Part shown: positions 42,515-51,756 of the stretch, piece by piece
How positions within the stretch are numbered: position 1 is the first letter of the stretch
Layout of the letters: every line of letters starts with the position of its first letter
NCBI GenBank assembly: GCA_900540535.1
Contig: UQGM01000007.1
Span: 1-64,000 of the forward strand
Reading direction: 5' to 3'
Source of the DNA: an uncultured Oscillospiraceae bacterium
GTDB taxonomy: Bacteria > Bacillota > Clostridia > Oscillospirales > Acutalibacteraceae
DNA length: 64,000 nucleotides
Program-made: the position numbers and the translations under genes
Notes under the pieces: model-generated
What the model was told of the DNA's origin: nothing
The model's input: the letters and a program-made list of their open reading frames with translations, nothing else
Databases searched by the model: none

Positions 42515-44518
42515 ATGGCAAAAGTGGCTATGAAGCAAATTGAAATTGCAGCTGTTTTAGAAGACAGTCAGCAAATTATGGATTTGCTTCAGCGCAGGGG
42601 AATAGTTCAGATTGAAGACTGTCGTGAAATCGACGGTCTTAATAAGCTTAATGTTTCACAGTCAGTTTCTCAGTTTGACCGATTTTTGGAAACAGCTAAG
42701 GCTGCAAAAGAGCTGCTTTTAAAGTATAGCAGTGAAGAGAAAAAATCTATGCTTGCAGGTTTTGCTCCGAGACGGCAGATTACGGCAGCAGAATTCATTG
42801 AAAAAAGCAATGAAGCGGATGTTCTTTTAAATAAGTGCTATGAAATAAATGATTTAGGTAAAAGAATATCCGAAGATAAAGCTAACGCTGTCAGAAACGA
42901 AACCTTGGCGGAAAATATAGCTCCGTGGATTAAACTGGATATTCCAATGAATTTTACCGGAACAGAATTTTCACAGGAATTTATAGGCTATTTCCCATTT
43001 TCAATAAATAAAGATGAGCTTATGATAAAGCTTGCCGAAGAAGTTCCGGAAGCGGATGATATTGAAATAGAAATAGTCTATTCCGATGATACTCAGACCT
43101 GCGCAGTTATTTTTTGTCTTAAAGAGAACGGAGAAAAAGTAGAAAGAGCTTTGCGCTCACAAGGTTTTGTAAAACCAACTGATGTGTCGCCGCATCTTCC
43201 AAAAGAGCAATATGATGCTTATCTTTCTGAAAAAGATAGACTGCTCGACGATATAAAGGTGTGTGAGCAAAAGCTTTCACAGCTCAGCGAATATATACCC
43301 AAAATAGACTTTCTTATTGATTATTTTTCTGTTCGTTCAGAAAAATATGATGCAATCGGAAAGCTTGGGGTCAGCGACCGTGTGTTTATTCTTGAGGGAT
43401 ATATTCCTGCAAAATACGGTGATAAGCTGAAAAATGAAATAGAAGAAAAGTTCACGGCTGCTGTTTCAGTGTCGGATACAGAGCCGGAAGATGAAAACGA
43501 ACCGGTCCTTCTCAAAAATAACAGCTTTGCAGCTCCCGTTGAGCCTATTACGGAAATGTATTCGCTGCCGTCAAAAAAAGATATAGATCCCAACAGTATA
43601 ATGGCGTTTTTCTATTATGTTTTTTTCGGAATGATGTTTTCCGATGCAGGTTATGGACTGCTTATGGTTATTGCAACGGCGTTTGTAATTTTAAAATACA
43701 AGCCGGAACGTCAAAAGAAAAACACCATGCTTATGTATATGTACTGCGGAATATCAACAATGTTCTGGGGTATAATGTACGGCAGCTTTTTCGGTGACAT
43801 TATAAATGTTATCAGAACAAATTTTCTGGGACTTGATTCAATACGACTGTATTTGTGGAAAGATCCGCAAGGAAATGACCTTATGTCTGTAATGGTATAC
43901 TGCTTCCTTTTCGGACTTATTCATCTGTTTGTAGGCGTTGCAATAAAGGGATATATGCTTTGGCGTGACGGAGATAAGTTCGGAGCATTCTGTGAAACAG
44001 TGCCAATTTTCCTTGCCGTTGGAGGAGCAGGACCCATATGTGCAGGAATGCTTGTTACAATACCGGATTCGGTCACTAATATATGCAAGTACCTTGCTAT
44101 AGTGGGTGTAGTTCTAATAATACTCACCGGCGGAAGAAGCTCAAAGAGCATAGGCGGAAAAATCGGCGGAGGTCTTTACGCTTTTTACAATGTTGTATCA
44201 GGTTATCTGAGTGACATTCTCTCATATTCACGACTTTTGGCATTGGGTCTTGTTACAGGTATAATCGGTAATGTAATCAATATGATGGGAACTTTGCCGG
44301 AAAGCAAAATTACAAAAGCGGTGCTTTTAATTGTTGTTTTCGCAATAGGTCATACCATAAACTTTGGTATAAATATTATCGGTGCTTATGTTCATACGAA
44401 CAGACTTCAGTATGTTGAGTTCTTCTCAAGGTTTTATGAGGGCGGCGGCAAAAAGTTTCGTCCCTTTAAGGCTAATACAAAAACATTAAGATTCAAGGAG
44501 GAAATTACTAATGGATAA
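42515..44518 (+). CDS. ntpI: V-type ATPase subunit I
   Basis: Subunit I is the static membrane part that forms the two half-channels and, with K, carries ions. The 667 residues comprise a soluble N-terminal half with coiled-coil arms (1-350) and about seven membrane helices (360-640). G-M-M-F-S-D-A-G-Y-G and S-Y-S-R-L-L-A-L-G-L with the essential arginine are visible. ATG 42515 follows AGGAGGTG by 6 nt. It overlaps the K gene by 8 nt. Confidence 0.95.
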   Translation: MAKVAMKQIEIAAVLEDSQQIMDLLQRRGIVQIEDCREIDGLNKLNVSQSVSQFDRFLETAKAAKELLLKYSSEEKKSMLAGFAPRRQITAAEFIEKSNEADVLLNKCYEINDLGKRISEDKANAVRNETLAENIAPWIKLDIPMNFTGTEFSQEFIGYFPFSINKDELMIKLAEEVPEADDIEIEIVYSDDTQTCAVIFCLKENGEKVERALRSQGFVKPTDVSPHLPKEQYDAYLSEKDRLLDDIKVCEQKLSQLSEYIPKIDFLIDYFSVRSEKYDAIGKLGVSDRVFILEGYIPAKYGDKLKNEIEEKFTAAVSVSDTEPEDENEPVLLKNNSFAAPVEPITEMYSLPSKKDIDPNSIMAFFYYVFFGMMFSDAGYGLLMVIATAFVILKYKPERQKKNTMLMYMYCGISTMFWGIMYGSFFGDIINVIRTNFLGLDSIRLYLWKDPQGNDLMSVMVYCFLFGLIHLFVGVAIKGYMLWRDGDKFGAFCETVPIFLAVGGAGPICAGMLVTIPDSVTNICKYLAIVGVVLIILTGGRSSKSIGGKIGGGLYAFYNVVSGYLSDILSYSRLLALGLVTGIIGNVINMMGTLPESKITKAVLLIVVFAIGHTINFGINIIGAYVHTNRLQYVEFFSRFYEGGGKKFRPFKANTKTLRFKEEITNG

Positions 44519-44981
44519 ACTCGGTTTGGTTTTAGCGATTTTAGGTGCAGTTATGGCTGCTTTCGGCGGCGGAGTCGGCTCTGCAAAGGGCGTTGGAATT
44601 GTTGGTGAGGCAGCTGCCGGTCTTGTTGCAGAAGATCCTTCAAAGTTCACTAAAGTTCTTATTCTTCAGATTCTTCCCGGTACACAGGGACTTTATGGTT
44701 TCATTACAGCTATTGTTGTTATGATCAGAACAGGTATTTTTACAGGTAATGTTGCAGCACTTACCACTGCTGACGGACTCGCTTATCTTGCCGCATGTCT
44801 GCCCATGGCAATTGTCGGATACTTCTCAGCAATCGGTCAGGCACGTGTTGCCGCTTCAGGTGTAAGCGTTATCGCCAAAAAGCCGGAGGAGCAGAGTAAG
44901 GCTATGGTTCTTGCTGCTATGGTTGAAACATATGCAGTTCTTGCACTTCTTGTTTCAGTGCTCCTTATATTCAGCTTATAA
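44511..44981 (+). CDS. ntpK: V-type ATPase subunit K (rotor ring, 16-kDa proteolipid)
   Basis: The 156-residue, four-helix proteolipid is a duplicated two-helix hairpin. The ring turns as ions bind and leave. The ion-binding carboxylate is E139 in A-A-M-V-E-T-Y-A. L55, T58 and Q59 in L-P-G-T-Q-G, and Q110 in A-I-G-Q-A-R, match the sodium ligands known in the Enterococcus hirae rotor (L61, T64, Q65, Q110, E139). Sodium coupling is therefore likely. AAGGAGG precedes ATG 44511, within the end of ntpI. Confidence 0.95.
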   Translation: MDKLGLVLAILGAVMAAFGGGVGSAKGVGIVGEAAAGLVAEDPSKFTKVLILQILPGTQGLYGFITAIVVMIRTGIFTGNVAALTTADGLAYLAACLPMAIVGYFSAIGQARVAASGVSVIAKKPEEQSKAMVLAAMVETYAVLALLVSVLLIFSL

Positions 44982-44996
44982 TAAAGGAAGTTAAAT

Positions 44997-45581
44997 ATGG
45001 CTGGTTTAGATAAAATAATTGAAAGAATCAGGAGCGACACCGAATCCCAGTGCAGGTCGATTTCAGAGACATCTGAAAAAAATATCCGCTTACTGACCGA
45101 AAAGGCTGAAAGCGAAGCCAAAATAAAAGCGGATGCAGTAATTACCGCAGCACAGCGTGAAGCTGAGCTTATTAGGGAAAAAGCTGTGTCAGGCAGCAGA
45201 CAGAAAGCTAATCAGATTATGCTTGCTGCTAAATCAGATGCAATAAACAGTATTCTCTCAGAGGCCCTTGATGTAATAAATAATTTGCCCGATAACGAAT
45301 ACTTTGAAGCTGTATATTCACTTATTGTAAAATATTCGGAAAACAGAAAAAACGGAGTTGTTTTCTTTAACGAGAAAAATTTAAAGCGCCTACCTGATAA
45401 TTTTGAAGATAAGCTCCGTTCTGCCGGATGCGATGTCACAATAAGCAAAGATGCTAATGATGCAATAGATAGCGGCTTTATTCTGACTTACGGTGATATT
45501 GAAGAAAACTGCACTTTCGGTGCTCTTGCCGATGAAAAGCGTGATATTCTCAAAGAGAAAATTTATAAAATTATTTTTTAG
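44997..45581 (+). CDS. ntpE: V-type ATPase subunit E
   Basis: The 194-residue protein has a long N-terminal coiled coil (about 1-90, rich in Glu, Lys and Ala) and a globular C-terminal part (D-S-G-F-I-L-T-Y-G-D-I-E near 158). This is the peripheral-stalk subunit E, partner of the coiled-coil protein at 42166. It is 15 nt after ntpK, with AAGGAAG upstream. Confidence 0.9.
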   Translation: MAGLDKIIERIRSDTESQCRSISETSEKNIRLLTEKAESEAKIKADAVITAAQREAELIREKAVSGSRQKANQIMLAAKSDAINSILSEALDVINNLPDNEYFEAVYSLIVKYSENRKNGVVFFNEKNLKRLPDNFEDKLRSAGCDVTISKDANDAIDSGFILTYGDIEENCTFGALADEKRDILKEKIYKIIF

Positions 45582-45598
45582 TCAGGCGGTGTTAGATT

Positions 45599-46570
45599 AT
45601 GCATGATACTGAATTTGCATATGGCGTTGCACACATCAGAGCACATGAGCTTTCACTGCTTACTAACGATAATCTGGAGAGCATGATTTCTGCATCGAAT
45701 TTAAATGAGGCGATTCGTGTCTTGGGCGATAAGGGCTGGAACACGGAAAGCAGAGATTTTTCATCAATGCTTCTTGAGGAAAGCGAGAAAAATTGGAGCT
45801 TACTTTGTGAGTGTCTTCCAGAAGAACATCTTCTTGATTGCCTTATTATCGAAAATGATTTCCATAATTTAAAAACAGCAATAAAGACTGTTTTTACGGG
45901 CGAAGATCCTCAGCGATATTTTGTTTTTCCGTGTGTATATGATACACAGAAAATAAATGAAGCAATTGCGAAGAAAGACTTTTCTTCTCTTCCTGAGTGC
46001 ATGGCTGAAACAGCACAGAAGGCGTATGATGTTTTAACACGTCTCGGCTCAGGACAGATGGCTGATATCATAATTGATAAGCAGGCTATGGCTGTAAAGC
46101 TTCAAATGGCAGAAAAAAGTGATTCTGCGCTTCTTAAAAATGCTGTTGCCATGAACGTTGCCGCAGCAAATATTAAAATTGCGCTTCGCTGTATTAAAAC
46201 CGGCAAAAGCATAGATTTTATGAAAAAAGCCATGAGCGATGAATGTCCGATTATTGATATTGAAACTCTTCAAAAGAAAGCTCTAGAAGGAGAAAATGCT
46301 GTTACTTCTTATCTTGAAGGCATAAAAGAATTTTCGCTCGCTGCTTCATTCTTAAAAGAAAGCTCAACGCTTTTTGAAAAATGTCTTGACGATGCGATTA
46401 TGGAAAAAGTTAAAGATGCTAAGTATACAGCCTTTGGAGTAGAGCCTATTTTTGCCTATTATATGGCTCGTGAAGCAGAAATCAAAAATGTCCGTGTAAT
46501 TCTTTCACTTAAGAGAAACGGAATCTCTTCGGAAGAAATACGCAAGAGAGTGAGGGAAGCCTATGTATAA
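45599..46570 (+). CDS. ntpC: V-type ATPase subunit C (d-type)
   Basis: The 323-residue all-helical protein is the funnel-shaped socket joining the central stalk to the rotor ring. F-A-Y-G-V-A-H-I-R-A near the N-terminus and E-P-I-F-A-Y-Y-M-A-R-E-A-E-I-K-N-V-R near the end are the family marks. It overlaps the F gene by 8 nt. Confidence 0.93.
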   Translation: MHDTEFAYGVAHIRAHELSLLTNDNLESMISASNLNEAIRVLGDKGWNTESRDFSSMLLEESEKNWSLLCECLPEEHLLDCLIIENDFHNLKTAIKTVFTGEDPQRYFVFPCVYDTQKINEAIAKKDFSSLPECMAETAQKAYDVLTRLGSGQMADIIIDKQAMAVKLQMAEKSDSALLKNAVAMNVAAANIKIALRCIKTGKSIDFMKKAMSDECPIIDIETLQKKALEGENAVTSYLEGIKEFSLAASFLKESSTLFEKCLDDAIMEKVKDAKYTAFGVEPIFAYYMAREAEIKNVRVILSLKRNGISSEEIRKRVREAYV

Positions 46571-46877
46571 AATCGCAGCTATGGGAGATAAAGACAGCAT
46601 CTATGGATTTGCATCAATAGGCCTTGATATTTTTCCCGAAACCGATCCTGTATCTGCTGTAAAGACCTTGAGAACTATGGCGGAGTCAGGGTATGCCGTT
46701 ATTTATATAACAGAATCTCTTGCTGTACAGATAGAAACAGAAATAGAAAAATATAAATCTGCTGCCGTTCCTGCAATTATTCCTATTCCCGGAGTGACCG
46801 GAAATAACGGCATGGGTATGAAGTCGGTAAGCCGTTTTGTAGAAAAGGCTGTCGGCTCCGATATACTGTCAGATTAA
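46563..46877 (+). CDS. ntpG: V-type ATPase subunit F
   Basis: The 104-residue central-stalk subunit begins K-I-A-A-M-G-D-K-D-S-I-Y-G-F, followed by a Rossmann-like body and P-I-P-G near 78, as usual for subunit F (called NtpG in Enterococcus). It overlaps the end of ntpC. Confidence 0.93.
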   Translation: MYKIAAMGDKDSIYGFASIGLDIFPETDPVSAVKTLRTMAESGYAVIYITESLAVQIETEIEKYKSAAVPAIIPIPGVTGNNGMGMKSVSRFVEKAVGSDILSD

Positions 46878-46895
46878 CAGAAAGCGAGTGTCTAA

Positions 46896-48668
46896 ATGAG
46901 TGTTGGAACAATAACAAAAATTTCCGGACCTCTTGTTGTTGCGTCAGGAATGAAAGATGCAAATATGTTTGACGTTGTCCGTGTCAGCAGCCAAAGACTC
47001 ATAGGCGAAATTATAGAAATGCACGGCGACAGAGCTTCCATTCAGGTCTATGAGGAAACCTCAGGGCTTGGAACAGGTGAGCCTGTTGAGTCAACAAATA
47101 TGCCCCTGAGCGTGGAACTTGGTCCCGGTCTTATAAGTAGTATTTTTGACGGTATCCAGCGTCCTCTGGTCGAGATTATGAAAATCTCCGGAAACAATCT
47201 TCAAAGAGGAATAGAGGTTCCCGCTCTCGACAGAGAGAAAGTATGGCATTTTGTACCCTGTGTAAAAGAGGGCGACGAAGTTGTCGGAGGAGATGTAGTA
47301 GGAACTGTTCAGGAAACAGATGTTGTAAACCATAAAATAATGGTTCCACCTGGAATGAGCGGTAAAGTAAAGAAAATTTCTGAGGGCAATTACAAAATAA
47401 CCGATGTTGTATGTGTTCTCACAGACGAAAAAGGCAATGAAAAACAAGTCGGATTAATGCAGAAATGGCCTGTAAGAAAGGGCCGTCCATTTGCCAAAAA
47501 GCTTGCTCCCGATGTGCCTCTTGTAACAGGACAGCGTGTAATTGATGCACTTTTCCCAATTGCAAAGGGCGGTGTTGCCGCTATACCCGGACCTTTCGGA
47601 AGTGGTAAAACTGTTACACAGCATCAGCTTGCAAAATGGGCTGAAGCGGACATAGTTGTATATATCGGCTGCGGTGAGCGTGGCAATGAAATGACAGATG
47701 TTCTCAATGAGTTCCCGGAGCTTATTGACCCCCATACAGGAAAATCCCTTATGGAGAGAACAGTGCTTATAGCAAACACCTCAGATATGCCTGTTGCTGC
47801 CCGTGAGGCTTCGATTTATACAGGAATAACAATCGCTGAATATTTCAGAGATATGGGATATTCAGTAGCACTTATGGCTGATTCCACATCACGTTGGGCT
47901 GAGGCTCTTCGTGAAATGTCGGGACGACTTGAAGAGATGCCCGGTGAAGAAGGTTATCCCGCTTATCTGGGAAGCCGTCTTGCTCAGTTCTATGAGCGTG
48001 CCGGAAGAGTTATCTCCATGGGAAAAGATGGCAGAGAAGGCGCTCTTTCGGTAATCGGAGCTGTTTCGCCTCCCGGCGGCGATATATCTGAGCCCGTTTC
48101 TCAGGCAACTCTGAGAATAGTCAAGGTTTTCTGGGGACTTGATTCTGCTTTGGCTTACAAGCGTCATTTCCCGGCTATCAACTGGCTTACAAGTTATTCC
48201 CTTTATGCCGATACGCTGGGCAAATGGTTCAATAAAAACGTTGACTCAAACTGGACTGACCTTCGTGCAAGGATCATGACTCTTTTATCTGAAGAAGCAG
48301 CTTTGGATGAAATAGTAAAACTTGTCGGTATGGATGCCCTTTCACCGCCTGACCGACTTAAAATGGAGGCGGCAAGGTCAATCCGTGAGGACTTTCTTCA
48401 TCAGCTTGCATTCCATGAGGTTGACACATATACTTCACTGAAAAAGCAGTTTATGATGATGAGCCTTGTTTTGGAGTTCTATGATGTATGTCTTGAATCA
48501 CTTCAGCAGGGGGCAGATATAGAAAAACTTGTTTCAATGCCTGTTCGTGAGAGTATAGGACGTTTCAAGTACGTTGAAGAGGAAAATATCGACAGCGAAT
48601 ATGCTGCAGTCCATAAAGCTCTTCTCAGCCAGACTGCTGAAATTCTCAATGCAAAGGAGGATTACTGA
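46896..48668 (+). CDS. ntpA: V-type ATPase catalytic subunit A
   Basis: Subunit A binds and hydrolyses or makes ATP. The 590 residues include the N-terminal barrel, the A-specific insert (about 110-190) and the nucleotide domain with Walker A G-P-F-G-S-G-K-T at residues 232-239. G-C-G-E-R-G-N-E-M and D-S-T-S-R-W-A-E-A-L-R-E follow. It is full length, and its stop overlaps the B start by one base. Confidence 0.98.
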   Translation: MSVGTITKISGPLVVASGMKDANMFDVVRVSSQRLIGEIIEMHGDRASIQVYEETSGLGTGEPVESTNMPLSVELGPGLISSIFDGIQRPLVEIMKISGNNLQRGIEVPALDREKVWHFVPCVKEGDEVVGGDVVGTVQETDVVNHKIMVPPGMSGKVKKISEGNYKITDVVCVLTDEKGNEKQVGLMQKWPVRKGRPFAKKLAPDVPLVTGQRVIDALFPIAKGGVAAIPGPFGSGKTVTQHQLAKWAEADIVVYIGCGERGNEMTDVLNEFPELIDPHTGKSLMERTVLIANTSDMPVAAREASIYTGITIAEYFRDMGYSVALMADSTSRWAEALREMSGRLEEMPGEEGYPAYLGSRLAQFYERAGRVISMGKDGREGALSVIGAVSPPGGDISEPVSQATLRIVKVFWGLDSALAYKRHFPAINWLTSYSLYADTLGKWFNKNVDSNWTDLRARIMTLLSEEAALDEIVKLVGMDALSPPDRLKMEAARSIREDFLHQLAFHEVDTYTSLKKQFMMMSLVLEFYDVCLESLQQGADIEKLVSMPVRESIGRFKYVEEENIDSEYAAVHKALLSQTAEILNAKEDY

Positions 48669-50041
48669 TGCCAAAAGAATACAGAACCATTCAGGAGGTT
48701 GCAGGTCCTCTTATGCTTGTAAAGCAGGTTGAAGGAGTAACCTACAATGAACTTGGTGAAATCGAGCTTTCAAACGGAGAAAAAAGACGCTGCCGAGTTC
48801 TCGAAATAAACGGCACCGATGCTCTTGTACAGCTTTTTGAAAGCTCAACAGGAATTAACCTTGCAGAAAGCAAAGTACGTTTCCTTGGCAGACAGATGGA
48901 ACTGGGTGTTTCTGAGGATATGCTTGGCAGAGTTTTCGATGGACTTGGAAGACCTATTGACGGCGGTCCCGAAATTATTCCTGAAAAGCGAATGGATGTA
49001 AACGGTACGCCGATAAATCCCGCCGCAAGAGCTTATCCACAGGAATTCATTCAGACCGGTGTTTCTGCAATTGACGGACTTAATACATTGGTCAGAGGAC
49101 AGAAGCTGCCTATTTTTTCAGCTTCCGGTCTTCCCCATGCACAGCTTGCCGCACAGATAGCACGTCAGGCAAAGGTCAGAGGCGAGAATGAACAATTTGC
49201 TGTTGTCTTTGCCGCAATGGGCATTACTTTCGAAGAATCAAACTATTTTGTTGAAAGCTTCCGTGAAACAGGCGCTCTTGACAGAACAGTCATGTTTTCA
49301 AACCTTGCCAATGACCCGGCAATCGAGAGAATTGCCACACCTAAAATGGCTCTAACAGCTGCTGAGTATTTGGCTTTTGATAAAGGAATGCATGTTCTTG
49401 TTATCCTTACAGATATTACAAACTATGCTGACGCTCTTCGTGAGGTCTCAGCAGCCCGCAAAGAAGTTCCGGGCAGACGTGGATATCCCGGTTACATGTA
49501 CACTGATCTTGCTTCAATTTACGAGCGTGCAGGACGTCAAAGAGGCAAAGAGGGAAGTATTACAATGATACCGATTCTTTCAATGCCCGAAGACGATAAG
49601 ACACATCCCATTCCCGACCTTACAGGATATATTACCGAGGGTCAGATCATTTTAAGCCGTGAGCTTTACAGAAAGAGTATTATTCCTCCAATTGACGTTT
49701 TGCCGTCTCTTTCACGTCTTAAAGATAAGGGCATAGGCGAGGGCAAGACAAGAGCCGACCATTCAAATACTATGAACCAGCTTTTCTCTGCCTATGCAAG
49801 AGGAAAGGATGCAAAAGAGCTTATGGTAATTCTTGGTGAGGCAGCTCTTACAGATATTGATAAACTCTATGCTAAGTTTGCCGATGAGTTTGAAAAGCAG
49901 TATGTTGCCCAGGGTAATGAAACGGATAGAAGTATCGAGGAAACTCTTGACCTTGGCTGGAAGCTGCTTTCCATTCTTCCCAGAAGCGAGCTTAAACGTA
50001 TCAGTGATAAGCTTCTTGACCAGTATTACGGAAAGGTCTGA
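48668..50041 (+). CDS. ntpB: V-type ATPase regulatory subunit B
   Basis: Subunit B forms the hexamer with A. In the 457-residue chain the P-loop is replaced by F-S-A-S-G-L-P-H-A-Q-L-A, which is the normal non-catalytic B form. P-G-R-R-G-Y-P-G-Y-M-Y-T-D-L and the C-terminal helical domain are present. AAAGGAGG precedes the ATG. Confidence 0.98.
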   Translation: MPKEYRTIQEVAGPLMLVKQVEGVTYNELGEIELSNGEKRRCRVLEINGTDALVQLFESSTGINLAESKVRFLGRQMELGVSEDMLGRVFDGLGRPIDGGPEIIPEKRMDVNGTPINPAARAYPQEFIQTGVSAIDGLNTLVRGQKLPIFSASGLPHAQLAAQIARQAKVRGENEQFAVVFAAMGITFEESNYFVESFRETGALDRTVMFSNLANDPAIERIATPKMALTAAEYLAFDKGMHVLVILTDITNYADALREVSAARKEVPGRRGYPGYMYTDLASIYERAGRQRGKEGSITMIPILSMPEDDKTHPIPDLTGYITEGQIILSRELYRKSIIPPIDVLPSLSRLKDKGIGEGKTRADHSNTMNQLFSAYARGKDAKELMVILGEAALTDIDKLYAKFADEFEKQYVAQGNETDRSIEETLDLGWKLLSILPRSELKRISDKLLDQYYGKV

Positions 50042-50046
50042 GATAT

Positions 50047-50703
50047 ATGGCTGTACTGAATGTTAATCCTACAAGAATGGAGCTTACTAATTTAAAATGT
50101 AAGCTTGTAACGGCTCAGCGTGGTCATAAGCTCCTTAAAGATAAGCGTGATGAGCTTATGCGTCGTTTTCTTGATCTTGTCAGGGAAAATAAAGAGCTTC
50201 GCAGAAAGGTAGAAGAGGGGATTGCCAGAGCAAATGCACATATGGCGGTGGCACGTTCAGTTATGAGTGATAATACAATTGATGTTGCCCTTATGCTTCC
50301 TACTCAGTCCATGGAGCTTGACATAAGCGAACAGAATGTAATGAGTGTAATGATACCGAAATACGATGTAAAGATGAAAACCGCAAAGGAAGATGATATT
50401 TATTCTTACGGTTATGCGTTTACCTCTGATGACCTTGATGTCGCTGTAAAATCTCTTTCGGATATTATGCCCTTGATGATAAGACTTGCAGAGGTCGAAA
50501 AATCATGTCAAATGATGGCTGATGAAATTGAGAAAACCCGCAGACGAGTCAACGCTTTGGAACACGTTATGATTCCACAGTATCAGGAAACCATTAAGTA
50601 TATCACCATGAAGCTCGATGAAAACGAACGCAGCACAACAACGAGACTAATGAAGGTCAAGGATATGATGCTTGCTCAGGCTCATGGATATGAAACTATT
50701 TAG
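50047..50703 (+). CDS. ntpD: V-type ATPase subunit D
   Basis: The 218-residue central rotor shaft is a long two-helix coiled coil. Its family start is N-P-T-R-M-E-L-T-N-L-K; its end is R-R-V-N-A-L-E-H-V-M-I-P. It ends the operon, and a strong terminator follows at 50728. Confidence 0.96.
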   Translation: MAVLNVNPTRMELTNLKCKLVTAQRGHKLLKDKRDELMRRFLDLVRENKELRRKVEEGIARANAHMAVARSVMSDNTIDVALMLPTQSMELDISEQNVMSVMIPKYDVKMKTAKEDDIYSYGYAFTSDDLDVAVKSLSDIMPLMIRLAEVEKSCQMMADEIEKTRRRVNALEHVMIPQYQETIKYITMKLDENERSTTTRLMKVKDMMLAQAHGYETI

Positions 50704-50727
50704 TTTTATAAAAGTTTACAGATATTA

Positions 50728-50766
50728 AAAACAAGCAGTTGCTTTTTAGGCAGCTGCTTGTTTTTA
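50728..50766 (+). terminator. Strong terminator of the V-type ATPase operon
   Basis: A 15-bp stem (50728-50742 with 50750-50764, one G-U pair) closes a 7-nt loop and ends in a U run. Confidence 0.92.
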
Positions 50767-50883
50767 TCACAGATAAAAATAGTTTCTGAGTAAAATTAAT
50801 TTCAGGTCATTTAATGTTTACAATATGTTAATGAATTTATTTTACATATAGCTTACAATATTTTCTGAAAGTTGGTGTGTCTT

Positions 50884-51756
50884 TTGTTTGGGTATGTAAG
50901 AGCGTATAAACCGGAGCTTAAAATTAAAGATTACGAAGCATATAAAGGCGTATATTGTACTCTTTGTACCAGCCTTGGTAAACGCTATGGTATACTCTCA
51001 CGTATGACACTCAGCTACGATTTTACTTTTTTTGCCATTGTACGTCTTTCGGCTTTGCAGGTTTGTCCGGGTTTTCACAAGGGTAAATGCTGTTTTAACC
51101 CTTTGAAAAAATGCACTAAATGTGCCGGCAATGATGAAGAGTTTAATTACACCTGCGCCGTGGCAATGATAATGTTTTATTATAAGCTGAAAGATGATAT
51201 AAGCGACAATGTATTTCACAAAAGACTATTGTCATATTTACTATATCCTTTTGCAGCGTATGTTCATAAGAAAGCTGCAAAAAATTATCCTGAGGCCGAA
51301 CTAATTGTCAAAAGGGCAATTGAAAAACAAAACGATGCCGAAAGCAAAAAAACAAGCAGTATAGATGAGGCGGCACATCCTACGTCTGAAGCAATGGCTG
51401 CTTTAATATCCTATGGATTTGAGGGGGACACTAAAGCCATCCTCGAGAGGATAGGTTACTGTGTAGGACGCTGGGTTTATATAACTGACGCTTTTGATGA
51501 TTTTGAAAAAGACTGTAAAAGCGGAAACTATAATACATTTGCAGTAAGAAGCGGATATAACTGCGACGATAAAGCTCAGAATGATATTATATATAAATCT
51601 GCGGTGGATTTGCTGAATAAAACAGCAGATGAAGCTTATCTTGCTTACGAGCTGCTGGATTGTGATGCATTTAAACCCATAATAGAAAATATATTGGATT
51701 GCGGAATGAGCGTTTGTACAAAAAATATATTAGAACGTAAGGTCGTGAAAGAATGA
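50884..51756 (+). CDS. DUF5685 family protein with two Asp-rich motifs
   Basis: The 290-residue protein begins F-G-Y-V-R-A-Y-K-P-E-L-K-I-K-D-Y-E, the typical DUF5685 start, then Y-C-T-L-C. Two acidic motifs stand out: D104-D-I-S-D108 and D202-A-F-D-D-F-E-K-D210. They resemble the metal-diphosphate motifs of class I isoprenoid synthases, and the protein is mostly helical, but I cannot confirm the fold. A cysteine cluster (C-C-F-N-P-L-K-K-C-T-K-C) lies near residue 66. TTG 50884 fits the family start, with GGTG 6 nt upstream. It overlaps the J-like gene by 4 nt. Confidence 0.78.
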   Translation: MFGYVRAYKPELKIKDYEAYKGVYCTLCTSLGKRYGILSRMTLSYDFTFFAIVRLSALQVCPGFHKGKCCFNPLKKCTKCAGNDEEFNYTCAVAMIMFYYKLKDDISDNVFHKRLLSYLLYPFAAYVHKKAAKNYPEAELIVKRAIEKQNDAESKKTSSIDEAAHPTSEAMAALISYGFEGDTKAILERIGYCVGRWVYITDAFDDFEKDCKSGNYNTFAVRSGYNCDDKAQNDIIYKSAVDLLNKTADEAYLAYELLDCDAFKPIIENILDCGMSVCTKNILERKVVKE

